A stretch of DNA of 21,701 nucleotides, taken from the NCBI GenBank assembly GCA_045592745.1, contig JAZNVH010000005.1, forward strand, positions 1 through 21,701, given 5' to 3'. This stretch comes from Aphodoplasma sp045592745. Lineage in GTDB: Bacteria; Bacillota; Clostridia; UBA1381; UMGS1253. This document shows, in pieces, positions 1 to 7,791 of this stretch (its first letter is position 1; each line of letters opens with the position of its first letter). The notes under the pieces are model-generated. The model did no database searches. It was not told the DNA's origin and saw nothing but the letters and a program-made list of their open reading frames with translations. The position numbers and the translations under genes are program-made.

Positions 1-3
1 TGG

Positions 4-32
4 TTGTTATATAGAGTTTTTTCTTGTATAAT
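4..32 (+). promoter_or_regulatory. Putative sigma-A promoter of nfnAB
   Basis: A -35 element TTGTTA (4-9) and a -10 element TATAAT (27-32) are separated by 17 bases. Transcription would start near base 39, giving a leader of about 120 bases before nfnA. The -10 is perfect and the -35 matches four of six positions. This is pattern matching only. Confidence 0.5.
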
Positions 33-46
33 AGATATGTTGCGTC

Positions 47-132
47 TTACAGATAAGATTTATAAATCATTTTATATTTTGTCTTTTATTTGAGAATTAT
101 TTGATTTTATGGTTTTAAGATTTTGTCTGTAA
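47..132 (+). promoter_or_regulatory. Long stem-loop in the nfnAB leader
   Basis: Bases 47-61 can pair with 118-132 as 15 uninterrupted pairs (three G-U), then a 2x2 internal loop, then 64-70 with 109-115 as seven more pairs. The stem lies between the proposed promoter and the nfnA ribosome binding site (144-150). It has no U-tract on either side, so it is not a simple terminator. Function unknown; the region is AT-rich, so chance pairing must be considered. Confidence 0.4.
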
Positions 133-160
133 AATAAAAAAACGGTGAGGACGATTATAT

Positions 161-1009
161 ATGTATCTTATAAAAAGTAAAAAAAGACTTAATCCAACAG
201 TTACACAAATGAAAATAGAAGCACCATATGTTGCAGCAAAAGCCCAGCCCGGACAATTCATAATTCTTCGGGTTGACGAAGAAGGGGAGCGTATTCCTTT
301 AACTATTGCTGACTTTGACAGAGATGAGGGCACAGTCACAATTATTTTTCAGGTGATTGGCTCTACCACAAAAAAGCTTGATGCAAAAGAAGAAGGAGAG
401 TATATAGAGGATTTTGTGGGGCCTTTGGGACGCGCCTCGGAGACAGAAGGACTTAAAAAAGTTGCTGTTGTCGGTGGTGGCGTGGGCTGTGCAATTGCAT
501 ATCCTGTCGCAAAAAAACTCCATCAGCAGGGAAGTGAGGTCCATTCTGTCGTTGGCTTTAGAAATAAAGACCTTGTTATACTTGAAGAGCAGTTTGAAGA
601 TGTCAGCGATGTGTTAAAGGTAATGACCGATGATGGTAGTCACGGCGAAAAGGGCCTTGTTACAGATGCACTTCGCTCGCTTATAGAAGAAGGACATAAT
701 TATGATGAGGTAATCGTAATTGGCCCTGTTATTATGATGAAATTTGTAAGCCTTCTTACAAAGGAATATGGCATAAAAACTATTGTAAGCATGAACCCGA
801 TTATGATTGACGGAACGGGTATGTGCGGTGGTTGCCGTTTGACAGTTGGCGGTGAAACAAAATTCGCCTGTGTAGATGGCCCCGATTTTGATGGCCACGA
901 GGTTGATTTTGACCTTATATTAAAGCGCTCAGGCATGTATAAGGATTTTGAAAAGCATCGTTATGAAGATACGTGCAATCTGTTTAAGGGGGTTGACTCG
1001 GATGCCTAA
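161..1009 (+). CDS. nfnA: NfnA-type FAD/NAD-binding subunit of NADH-dependent ferredoxin:NADP oxidoreductase
   Basis: This 282-residue protein has the ferredoxin-reductase-like fold of the dihydroorotate dehydrogenase electron-transfer (PyrK) family. It has an N-terminal FAD-binding barrel with RIPLTIAD at 44-51, then a nucleotide-binding domain starting at VAVVGGGVG (101-109). Near the C terminus D218, C222, C225 and C237 match the unusual Asp plus three Cys ligand set of the [2Fe-2S] cluster in NfnA. With NfnB it forms a cytoplasmic flavin-bifurcating complex coupling NADH, NADPH and reduced ferredoxin. The start is supported by GGTGAGG at 144-150. The gene overlaps the nfnB start by eight bases. 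A sulfide dehydrogenase or PyrK-like label is the alternative, but the partner gene argues for Nfn. Confidence 0.9.
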   Translation: MYLIKSKKRLNPTVTQMKIEAPYVAAKAQPGQFIILRVDEEGERIPLTIADFDRDEGTVTIIFQVIGSTTKKLDAKEEGEYIEDFVGPLGRASETEGLKKVAVVGGGVGCAIAYPVAKKLHQQGSEVHSVVGFRNKDLVILEEQFEDVSDVLKVMTDDGSHGEKGLVTDALRSLIEEGHNYDEVIVIGPVIMMKFVSLLTKEYGIKTIVSMNPIMIDGTGMCGGCRLTVGGETKFACVDGPDFDGHEVDFDLILKRSGMYKDFEKHRYEDTCNLFKGVDSDA

Positions 1010-2384
1010 TATGTCACTTAAGAAAAACGAAATGCCAGCTCAAAAACCCGATGTGCGCAATAAAAATTTTGACGAGGTTGCGCTTGGATACACAAAAGAG
1101 CAGGCGATAGACGAGGCAAACAGATGCCTTAATTGTAAACATAAGCCGTGTGTAAGCGGTTGTCCTGTTTCGATAGATATTCCCGCTTTCATTTCAAAAA
1201 TAAAAGAAGAGGATTTTGAAGGCGCATATAAAATTATCACTAAAACAAGCTCGCTTCCGGCTGTTTGCGGAAGAGTGTGCCCGCAGGAGCTTCAATGTGA
1301 GAGTAAGTGTGTGCGCGGTATAAAGGGTGAACCTGTTGCAATAGGCAGACTTGAACGTTTTGTTGCCGACTGGCACATGGCAAATGCGAAGGTTGAGGTT
1401 GAGAAACCAAAGTTTAATGGTCATAAAGTAGCTGTTATAGGTTCTGGTCCGTCGGGGCTTACATGTGCGGGCGATTTGGCAAAAAAAGGTTATGAAGTAA
1501 CGATTTTTGAGGCACTTCACACTCCGGGCGGTGTTTTGGTGTATGGTATACCGGAGTTCAGACTGCCAAAGGAAATTGTCAAAAAAGAGATTGAAAACCT
1601 AAAAGCACTTGGCGTAACAGTTATGACAAATATGGTAATCGGTAAGGTTTTATCGGTTGATGAACTTTTTGAGCAGGGTTTTGAAGCTGTGTTTGTCGGC
1701 TCGGGTGCAGGGCTTCCGCGCTTTATGAATATAGAGGGTGAAAACCTTAACGGCGTATATTCTGCGAACGAATTTCTTACACGTATAAACCTTATGAAAG
1801 CATATAAAGAGAATAGTGATACGCCTGTTAAAAAGGTAAAAAATGTTGCTGTTGTCGGTGGCGGAAATGTAGCTATGGATGCTGCACGCTGCGCAAAAAG
1901 ACTTGGCGCAGACAATGTCTATATTGTGTATCGTCGTTCTATGGAAGAAATGCCTGCAAGACGTGAAGAAGTAGAGCATGCCGAAGAGGAAGGCATTATC
2001 TTTAAGACGCTTAACAACCCTGTGCGTATAGTAGGCGATGACTTTGTTACAGGAATAGAGTGTGTTAAAATGACACTCGGCGAGCCTGACAAATCGGGCA
2101 GACGTGAGCCGATTGTGTGTGAAGGCTCTGAATATATCATTGATGTTGATACAGTAATAATGGCTATTGGAACATCACCAAATCCGCTTATTAAGAATAC
2201 AACAGAAGGACTTGATACAGACAGACGCGGATGTATTATAACAAAAGGCGAAGGCGGACTTACGTCAAAGAATGGCGTATATGCCGGCGGCGATGTTGTT
2301 ATGGGAGCGGCTACTGTTATTCTTGCTATGGGAGCGGGAAAGGATGCTGCAAAAGCAATTGATGAGTATATTCAGTCAAAGTAA
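1002..2384 (+). CDS. nfnB: NfnB-type NADPH-binding iron-sulfur flavoprotein subunit (GltD-like)
   Basis: This 460-residue protein belongs to the glutamate synthase small-subunit-like family (often annotated gltA or gltD). The N-terminal domain has eight cysteines, C42, C45, C50, C54 and C89, C93, C99, C103, suited to two [4Fe-4S] clusters. A FAD-binding GSGPSG follows at 147-152 and a second Rossmann motif (VVGGGNVAMDAAR) binds NADPH; a C-terminal GGD motif completes the FAD site. I place the start at ATG 1002, because AAGGGGG (986-992) sits nine bases upstream; the frame is open to 948 but that start has no such site. No glutamate synthase large subunit is adjacent and NfnA is directly upstream, which supports a bifurcating transhydrogenase role rather than glutamate synthesis. 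Confidence 0.9.
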   Translation: MPNMSLKKNEMPAQKPDVRNKNFDEVALGYTKEQAIDEANRCLNCKHKPCVSGCPVSIDIPAFISKIKEEDFEGAYKIITKTSSLPAVCGRVCPQELQCESKCVRGIKGEPVAIGRLERFVADWHMANAKVEVEKPKFNGHKVAVIGSGPSGLTCAGDLAKKGYEVTIFEALHTPGGVLVYGIPEFRLPKEIVKKEIENLKALGVTVMTNMVIGKVLSVDELFEQGFEAVFVGSGAGLPRFMNIEGENLNGVYSANEFLTRINLMKAYKENSDTPVKKVKNVAVVGGGNVAMDAARCAKRLGADNVYIVYRRSMEEMPARREEVEHAEEEGIIFKTLNNPVRIVGDDFVTGIECVKMTLGEPDKSGRREPIVCEGSEYIIDVDTVIMAIGTSPNPLIKNTTEGLDTDRRGCIITKGEGGLTSKNGVYAGGDVVMGAATVILAMGAGKDAAKAIDEYIQSK

Positions 2385-2393
2385 AATCAATAT

Positions 2394-2424
2394 AAAAAGG
2401 TGCGAACTCTCGCACCTTTTTTTT
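2394..2424. terminator. Bidirectional terminator between nfnB and the ABC permease gene
   Basis: AAAAAGGTGCGA (2394-2405) and TCGCACCTTTTT (2410-2421) form a perfect 12-bp stem with loop ACTC, and T continues to 2424. The A-run on the left gives a U-run on the minus transcript too. The flanking genes converge here (nfnB ends at 2384, the permease at 2431), so it can serve both. Confidence 0.9.
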
Positions 2425-2430
2425 GTGTAT

Positions 2431-4167
2431 TTAATCTTTGTATTTACTGAAAATGTTTTCTTCAAGCCACATAGCAGTATTTGTATACTTGTCGGTTATT
2501 GTGTAATGACAATAGTCTGTAATCTCAATAGTCGAGCCATTGGGCGCCCTTAAAACATTATCGGCATTTGTCTGCGACATATTTTTATAAATTTCAAAGG
2601 TTACAGATGCAATTTCACTATCTGCTTCGGTATATACCAAATCCTCAAAGCTCATAGAAGCTACATCCGACTTATAAGCGTCAAGAAATTCTGCTATTTT
2701 TTCTTCGGCGGTGATTGATGTGTGTTTGTAGTCATACTTATACGCCATAATCTGTAAGTTGAGTATTTGTTCTGCATTTGCTCTCATTGCCTTTATGCCG
2801 GATGTGAGCAATTTTTCGGGTGTATATAGCGGTTTCAGATAGTCTTCATATTCCTTTACAACGTAGCGGTATGAACGCTCCATAGTTTTGCCGTTTGTAA
2901 GAGTATAACTGAACAGCAGTCTGTATGTTTCATGAGGGAAACGCCTGTTATATGCTTTGTATGCTTCGTTTTTAGTAAGGTCTTCGTGCATATCGCGTAT
3001 CTGGGCTATATCCTCTTTTTGAGTCAGCTCAATTGTCTGTACGTCGATGCCCGGCATTGAGTTCATTATTGTTATGCTTTCGATTGAGTCTATATCCGGC
3101 ACACGTCTTTCAAAACCTGTAATATCTGTCTTTATGCCTCCCAAAATGGCAAGTGCTACGATAAGGCTTACAACAAGACCTTTCCACGCCTGCCATACTC
3201 TAAAGCTTTTTGACAAAAGCATCTGTGCAAGACAGTATCCCACTACTACAAAAATAAGTAATGTTATTGTGAGTTGTTTTTCGCCTGTTAGTCCTATAAA
3301 GAACAGATAACCGAAAATTGCAGTGCAGAAGGTTACGCCATACTTAAATATTGGTCGGATAAACCTAAACGATACAATGTCGCCGGCGCTTTCTGCGGGG
3401 CGTTTTCTGTATACAAAAAACGCCATTACAAGAAGTACTATTCCTGACAGAAAATATATTAAATTACAATCCGTAGAGTCCTGAATAATATACATCATCG
3501 GAAACTTTGTTAAAAATTCGGGTACTTGTGAATAGGAGTATCCATATACAAGCTCGGTAAACAACGCCTGAATACACACCCAAAGCAAAAGTGGCAAAAA
3601 GTGTATTATGTATGTAAATACAATATGTGCGATGAGATTGCCTGTAAACATACCCACAAATACTGTAAGTGAGAACACACAAAATGCTATGCAAAGTGAA
3701 TTTAAAAGCCATGTGAATATAATCCGGTATGTAATATATTCTCCGATTGGCAATGAGAGCTTTATTATGAGTACGATTGTGGTATTTATAATAAGCGGTA
3801 TAAGCATCAGCACAAAACCCGAAAAAAGTGAATTTGCAAACAGACGCAGTCTTGTAAATGGAAGCCCATGCATTACGGTTGATGACCTTTGCGAGTGAAG
3901 ATAGCGAAACACGAGCATTCCAATCAGTACGGGAAATGCACAGAGCATCACATTTGCAAACGCTCCACCAAAGCGGTTTATAAAGCTTCTGTAACCTTCT
4001 TCTAAAAGTCGAAGGTTTAAATCCTGTGTGTCATAGAGCTCATAAGTCATAATAGTGAGAGGTACTGATAAGAACAAAAGCACACTCCATACTGCGCTTA
4101 CCCAGCTATAACGCTTAAGGTTTGAAAATATTAAGCCCTTATTAAAGAATGACATCTTTGATTTCAT
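2431..4167 (-). CDS. ABC transporter permease with large C-terminal extracytoplasmic domain (Ytr-type system)
   Basis: This 578-residue protein has a short cytoplasmic N terminus and several hydrophobic segments: one near 21-42, others between about 70 and 310, and a last one near 335-350. A soluble tail of about 225 residues follows. It resembles large ABC-2-type permeases encoded next to GntR-regulated ATPases in Firmicutes; I believe the tail matches the DUF6449 type but could not check. The start at 4167 has a clear AGGAGG (4176-4181, read on minus) eight bases away and overlaps the ATPase gene by 26 bases, indicating translational coupling. The transported compound is unknown; relatives are often linked to cell-envelope stress or antimicrobial export. 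Confidence 0.8.
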   Translation of the reverse strand: MKSKMSFFNKGLIFSNLKRYSWVSAVWSVLLFLSVPLTIMTYELYDTQDLNLRLLEEGYRSFINRFGGAFANVMLCAFPVLIGMLVFRYLHSQRSSTVMHGLPFTRLRLFANSLFSGFVLMLIPLIINTTIVLIIKLSLPIGEYITYRIIFTWLLNSLCIAFCVFSLTVFVGMFTGNLIAHIVFTYIIHFLPLLLWVCIQALFTELVYGYSYSQVPEFLTKFPMMYIIQDSTDCNLIYFLSGIVLLVMAFFVYRKRPAESAGDIVSFRFIRPIFKYGVTFCTAIFGYLFFIGLTGEKQLTITLLIFVVVGYCLAQMLLSKSFRVWQAWKGLVVSLIVALAILGGIKTDITGFERRVPDIDSIESITIMNSMPGIDVQTIELTQKEDIAQIRDMHEDLTKNEAYKAYNRRFPHETYRLLFSYTLTNGKTMERSYRYVVKEYEDYLKPLYTPEKLLTSGIKAMRANAEQILNLQIMAYKYDYKHTSITAEEKIAEFLDAYKSDVASMSFEDLVYTEADSEIASVTFEIYKNMSQTNADNVLRAPNGSTIEITDYCHYTITDKYTNTAMWLEENIFSKYKD

Positions 4168-5041
4168 ATCCCAGACCTCCTAATTCATAGATAAAAATTT
4201 CTTCGAGTGTTAGCGGAAGAATATCACATACTATGGGTGAGTACTCTTTTACACATTCAAGAATTTGCTCTCTTTGACCGCGAACAATCATTAGTGTTAC
4301 GCTTCCGTATTCGGAAATGTGCATGGGGGATAGCTGAGCTATAAGCTCAGGATTAATTTTTTCTTTAAAGGCAAGCTGGAGCTTATGTACATCTGATTTT
4401 ATATCGTCGAGCTGTTTTTCAAGTATGACGCGCCCGTTATGCATAATTCCTACATGGTCGCATACATCCTCAAGTTCGCGAAGGTTGTGTGATGAAATAA
4501 GCACTGTGGTTTCGCGTTCGGCAACATCTTGCAGTATGAGGCTCCACACCTTGCGTCGCATTACGGGGTCGAGTCCATCAACGGGTTCATCTAATATCAT
4601 CACATCGGGCATAGTGCATATACCAAGCCAAAAGGCAACCTGCTTTTGCATACCTTTTGATAGTCTTTGAACACGGCGGTTTATATCAATCTTAAAAACT
4701 TCTGTCAGCTTGCAAAAACGTTCTTCGTTCCAAGAAGGATACACACTTTTATAAAATTTTTTCATATCCTTTATTGTATATGAAGGGAAGAAAAACACAT
4801 CATCGGGAATATATATGACCTTTTGTTTAATGGACACATTTTCAAAAACCTTGCTATCTGTTATAAAAACATCACCGCTGTTTTGCATCATTACGCCTGC
4901 GATGTGTTTTATAGTCGTTGTTTTTCCTGAACCATTTGGGCCGACAAGACCATATACACTGCCTTTTTTGACGTGCATATTAAGTTCGTCAAGAGCGATA
5001 AAGTCATCGAACTTTTTTGTAAGATTACAAATTCTAATCAT
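4142..5041 (-). CDS. ABC transporter ATP-binding protein (YtrB-like)
   Basis: This 299-residue ATPase energises the adjacent permease at the inner face of the membrane. It has Walker A GPNGSGKTT (34-42), a signature loop LSKGM (127-131, in place of LSGGQ), Walker B VMILDEP (147-153), a D-loop GLDP and H-loop His185. The LSKGM form is common in GntR-linked export ATPases. The last 100 residues are a regulatory or dimerisation extension. The start overlaps the repressor stop as ATGA (5038-5041), and AAGGGGG lies upstream inside the repressor gene. It is the second gene of a three-gene operon, and the substrate cannot be told from the sequence. Confidence 0.88.
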   Translation of the reverse strand: MIRICNLTKKFDDFIALDELNMHVKKGSVYGLVGPNGSGKTTTIKHIAGVMMQNSGDVFITDSKVFENVSIKQKVIYIPDDVFFFPSYTIKDMKKFYKSVYPSWNEERFCKLTEVFKIDINRRVQRLSKGMQKQVAFWLGICTMPDVMILDEPVDGLDPVMRRKVWSLILQDVAERETTVLISSHNLRELEDVCDHVGIMHNGRVILEKQLDDIKSDVHKLQLAFKEKINPELIAQLSPMHISEYGSVTLMIVRGQREQILECVKEYSPIVCDILPLTLEEIFIYELGGLGYEIKDVIL

Positions 5042-5418
5042 TTTTGATTGCCCCCTTTGTTATAGATTTCATCAATGTAAAGCTTAATTTCGTCTTTGTC
5101 TGTTCCTGCATAATAAAGCTCACGAACTGTTTTGCCAAGTGCATTAAAGAGCTCTGCACAGTGTTTTTTTACTATGCTTTTGTTTACCTGTGCAACAAAA
5201 CAACCCTTGGCACGCACGGAATAAATGTACCCTTCGCTCTCAAGCTCTCTGTATGCGCGCTGAATAGTATTGGGGTTGATGGCAAGATGGAGTGCAAGCT
5301 CTCTTACCGACGCAAGTTGCTCATTAGGTGCGAGTGCACCGCTTAATATAAGCTGTTTTAGTTGCTCTTTAATCTGTTCATATATTGGTCTGTGGTCGTT
5401 GTGGTTTATATTAAGCAC
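5038..5418 (-). CDS. GntR-family transcriptional repressor, YtrA subfamily
   Basis: This protein of 126 residues is the size of the YtrA subfamily: an N-terminal winged helix (residues about 8-75, with PIYEQIKEQL, ASVRELALHLAINPNTIQRAYRELE and a wing near GYIYSVRAKGCF) and only a short C-terminal dimerisation segment. There is no large effector domain. The frame is open to GTG 5427, but the AGGAGGTG ribosome site (5425-5432) would overlap that codon, so GTG 5418, six bases beyond, is the better start. It leads the operon and almost certainly represses it through the palindrome at 5447-5466. The inducer is unknown; in studied Ytr systems it is wall-active antibiotics or envelope stress. Confidence 0.87.
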   Translation of the reverse strand: MLNINHNDHRPIYEQIKEQLKQLILSGALAPNEQLASVRELALHLAINPNTIQRAYRELESEGYIYSVRAKGCFVAQVNKSIVKKHCAELFNALGKTVRELYYAGTDKDEIKLYIDEIYNKGGNQK

Positions 5419-5446
5419 CAGTAACACCTCCTATGACAAACTGTAT

Positions 5447-5466
5447 TAACTGTATTAATACAGTTA
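5447..5466 (-). promoter_or_regulatory. Palindromic operator of the GntR/ABC operon
   Basis: A perfect 20-bp palindrome with core AACTGTATTAATACAGTT (5448-5465) lies just downstream of the -10 box, over the likely transcription start. CTGTATTAA is also repeated directly, at 5441-5449 and 5450-5458, giving an extra half site. Position and symmetry suit a dimeric GntR repressor that blocks its own promoter. Confidence 0.75.
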
Positions 5467-5467
5467 T

Positions 5468-5496
5468 AATATATCACGAGGATTTTTGCTTGTCAA
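5468..5496 (-). promoter_or_regulatory. Promoter of the GntR/ABC operon
   Basis: Read on the minus strand, a perfect TTGACA (5491-5496) is followed by a 17-base spacer and TATATT (5468-5473). Transcription would start near 5460, inside the operator palindrome. Confidence 0.75.
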
Positions 5497-5554
5497 TATG
5501 TTTTTAGAAAAATTTTCAAAAAACATATATGTTATATATATTTCTTTAAAATAA

Positions 5555-5583
5555 TGGACAAAGTGGTGTGTGTGTGATATACT
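5555..5583 (+). promoter_or_regulatory. Promoter of the membrane protein gene at 5615
   Basis: TGGACA (5555-5560), a 17-base spacer and TATACT (5578-5583) form a good sigma-A promoter. The start near 5590 lies downstream of the ATG-like codon at 5570, which is therefore not the gene's start. Confidence 0.65.
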
Positions 5584-5614
5584 TACATATAAAGAAATAA
5601 TAGGGGGAGTAGAA

Positions 5615-6178
5615 GTGCTTAAACACTATTTAAAGGTTTGTTTTAAAATGATGGGAACGCACGTGATTACTGCGATTTTTTCGATTGTGCTGTGTCCGCT
5701 TATATTTTTGGCACTGCTTTCATCAAAGTTTGGATGGATTCTTATGAGCATAGCAACAAGCATAGGATATGCGATTATGGTGTATTCGTGCGCGTACAAA
5801 ATTGCTGATAAAGATATAAAGGTATATTCGACAAATAAGCCGTACATATTAAAAGGACTTGTGCTTACAATACCAACGCTTTTGGTTACCCTCATTTTGA
5901 CATGTGTTTATGATTTTACTTTTGCTCATCAGGTTGCAGACTACGATTTGCAAATGAAAATTCAGCTTGTCGGTCGAGGTTTGTTTTTGGGTTGGAATTT
6001 TATGTTTGAAGGGTTCAGGACGGGGACAAACGGCGCTGTCAGTCTGTTTTACTGGTTACTTTCGTATGCGCTTATGCCGATAGCATCATTTTTAGGATAT
6101 CTTGCGGGAATGAACCGATATGATTTTGGATATAAATTCTTTTCGGCGTTTGTTTATAAAAAAAAGGAAGATAAATAG
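5615..6178 (+). CDS. Multi-pass membrane protein of unknown function
   Basis: I do not recognise this 187-residue protein. It has about five hydrophobic segments (roughly 15-38, 40-60, 77-98, 143-160 and a weaker one near 120) and a lysine-rich C-terminal end (KKKEDK), which probably stays in the cytoplasm. No catalytic motif is visible. The GTG start at 5615 is chosen because AGGGGGAG (5602-5609) sits five bases before it and the proposed promoter lies at 5555-5583. It is monocistronic, divergent from the GntR/ABC operon and has a terminator after it. It ends in a TAG codon, useful as evidence that TAG is a normal stop in this genome. Confidence 0.75.
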   Translation: MLKHYLKVCFKMMGTHVITAIFSIVLCPLIFLALLSSKFGWILMSIATSIGYAIMVYSCAYKIADKDIKVYSTNKPYILKGLVLTIPTLLVTLILTCVYDFTFAHQVADYDLQMKIQLVGRGLFLGWNFMFEGFRTGTNGAVSLFYWLLSYALMPIASFLGYLAGMNRYDFGYKFFSAFVYKKKEDK

Positions 6179-6188
6179 AGAACAAAAT

Positions 6189-6223
6189 AAAGGGTGTAAC
6201 ACAATTAACGTGCTACACCCTTT
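6189..6223. terminator. Shared terminator between convergent genes
   Basis: AAAGGGTGTA (6189-6198) pairs with TACACCCTTT (6214-6223). After an A-C mismatch, the stem continues as CAC/GTG around a seven-base loop. The U-tract is weak on both sides. It lies between the ends of the membrane protein gene (6178) and the metal permease gene (6245). Confidence 0.7.
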
Positions 6224-6244
6224 CTATATGCTTATGTATATAAA

Positions 6245-7060
6245 TCACTTTTTTATTCTGGCAATAAACGAAAATATTATAAAAGCAAAAAGATTTGAAA
6301 CCACTACGCTTGCGCCCGTAGGAATTGACAGAGCGTATGAAAAGAGAACTCCAAGAAAAAAGCAAATTACCGATATAACCGCCGAAGATATTACAACTCT
6401 TTTAAAGCTTTTAAATATTCTCATTGATGTAAGCGCAGGGAAAATTATAAGACTCGAAATGAGCATTGTTCCCATTATGCGCATACCGATGACGATAGTA
6501 AGTGCTGTAAGAGCAGCAAGCAGCATATTATATCCATTTGTTTTCGTTCCGACTGCGCGTGCAAAATCGCTATCATAGGTGATAGCAAAAATTTTGTTGT
6601 AGCAAATAATATACACGACGCATACGACAAGGCAAAGTGCAATGCTTATGTATACATCGCTTTTTTGCATTGCAAGTACAGAGCCAAACATGTATCCGTA
6701 TACATCGACATTAAGTCCTGAGGAAAGCGAGGTTGCAATAACACCCAGAGCAAGAGAGCTGCTTGCTATTATTGCAATAGCAGAATCTCCTCTTATTTTT
6801 GAACTTTCGCTGATTTTTAAAAGGAGAAATGCCGCAAGCACACATGCGGGAAGTGAAACATAAAGCGGCGTAAGGTTTAGCGCAAGCGCAATTGAAAGTG
6901 CACCAAATCCGACGTGCGAAAGTCCGTCGCCAATCATTGAGTAGCGTTTTAGTACAAGGCTTACACCGAGTAGCGATGCAGTAAGAGCAACAAGAGTCCC
7001 CACAAGTACGGCACGCAATAAAAAATCATATGAAAACATTTCCAAAATCAGTTTAACCAC
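6245..7060 (-). CDS. znuB: Metal (zinc/manganese) ABC transporter permease, ZnuB/MntB type
   Basis: This ABC-3-family permease carries zinc or a similar metal across the membrane with the ATPase encoded upstream. It is almost wholly hydrophobic, with about eight or nine membrane segments, and carries the family motif around MIGDGLSHVGFGA near residues 40-52. Three starts are possible: TTG 7081, GTG 7060 and ATG 7039. I take GTG 7060 (271 residues), since AAAGGGA (7072-7078) lies 11 bases upstream and family members begin close to the MFSYDF motif. Fourth gene of the zur-znuA-znuC-znuB operon. Zinc is favoured over manganese because of the Fur-family regulator and His-rich binding protein, but the metal is not proven. 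Confidence 0.85.
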   Translation of the reverse strand: MVKLILEMFSYDFLLRAVLVGTLVALTASLLGVSLVLKRYSMIGDGLSHVGFGALSIALALNLTPLYVSLPACVLAAFLLLKISESSKIRGDSAIAIIASSSLALGVIATSLSSGLNVDVYGYMFGSVLAMQKSDVYISIALCLVVCVVYIICYNKIFAITYDSDFARAVGTKTNGYNMLLAALTALTIVIGMRIMGTMLISSLIIFPALTSMRIFKSFKRVVISSAVISVICFFLGVLFSYALSIPTGASVVVSNLFAFIIFSFIARIKK

Positions 7061-7086
7061 GTTAAAAACAATCCCTTTCAAAATTT

Positions 7087-7791
7087 TTATCTGTCTGTTC
7101 CTTTAAAAAGAATATTTGCAAGCTTGCTTTTTTTATACTCATCAGCGCTCATGCAAAATATTTCATCCTGTCCCATATGAATGACTTTGTTTGCGTATGG
7201 GAGTGCACGGTGCAAATCGTGGGTTACCATTATAACGGTAATTTTTTCGTCGTTTAATTGTTTTATCAGTGAATATAATTGAGCTGATGAAGAAGCATCA
7301 AGTCCCGACACCGGCTCATCACACAAAATTATTTTTTCTGTAGCACACAGCGCGCGTGCAAGCAATACACGCTGAAGCTGACCGCCAGAAAGCTCCGATA
7401 CGGGATGCTTTTCAAATTCTTCCATACGAAGCTTTTTTAAAATTTCGTGTGCGGTTTTCTTTTGCACTTTCGTATAAAACGGAAAAAGACTTTTTTTGCC
7501 GCAAAATCCGGACAATACAACTTCTGATACAGCTGCGGGAAATTCACGCTTTAGCTCGCTTTGCTGTGCAAGATAGCCAATTTCATTTTGACAAAATCCA
7601 TTTTCGAAGCTAAGTGTTCCGCTAACAGGCTGTATAAGCCCCAAAATTGTCTTTATAAGAGTCGATTTTCCCGAACCGTTTTCGCCGACAATAAGAACAT
7701 AATCGCCCTCATCGATTGAAAAGGAAGCGTTTTGTATTACGGCATTGCCGTCGTACGAAACACACAAATTCTCACATTTTAATATGCTCAT
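7087..7791 (-). CDS. znuC: Metal ABC transporter ATP-binding protein, ZnuC type
   Basis: This 234-residue ATPase has Walker A GENGSGKST (36-44), a Q-loop near Q76-Q77, the signature LSGGQ (134-138), Walker B IILCDEP (154-160) and H-loop His191, so all catalytic parts are present. It drives metal import with the permease and the lipoprotein. Its ATG overlaps the znuA stop as ATGA (7788-7791), a standard sign of translational coupling. The size fits the family. Confidence 0.9.
   Translation of the reverse strand: MSILKCENLCVSYDGNAVIQNASFSIDEGDYVLIVGENGSGKSTLIKTILGLIQPVSGTLSFENGFCQNEIGYLAQQSELKREFPAAVSEVVLSGFCGKKSLFPFYTKVQKKTAHEILKKLRMEEFEKHPVSELSGGQLQRVLLARALCATEKIILCDEPVSGLDASSSAQLYSLIKQLNDEKITVIMVTHDLHRALPYANKVIHMGQDEIFCMSADEYKKSKLANILFKGTDR

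Noticed and set aside
115..339. Minus-strand open frame at the left edge
   Set aside because: It is antisense to nfnA and its leader, without ribosome site or recognisable domain.
948..1001. Longer N terminus for nfnB starting at 948
   Set aside because: It would overlap nfnA by 62 bases, has no ribosome site, and the ATG at 1002 has a strong one at the right distance.
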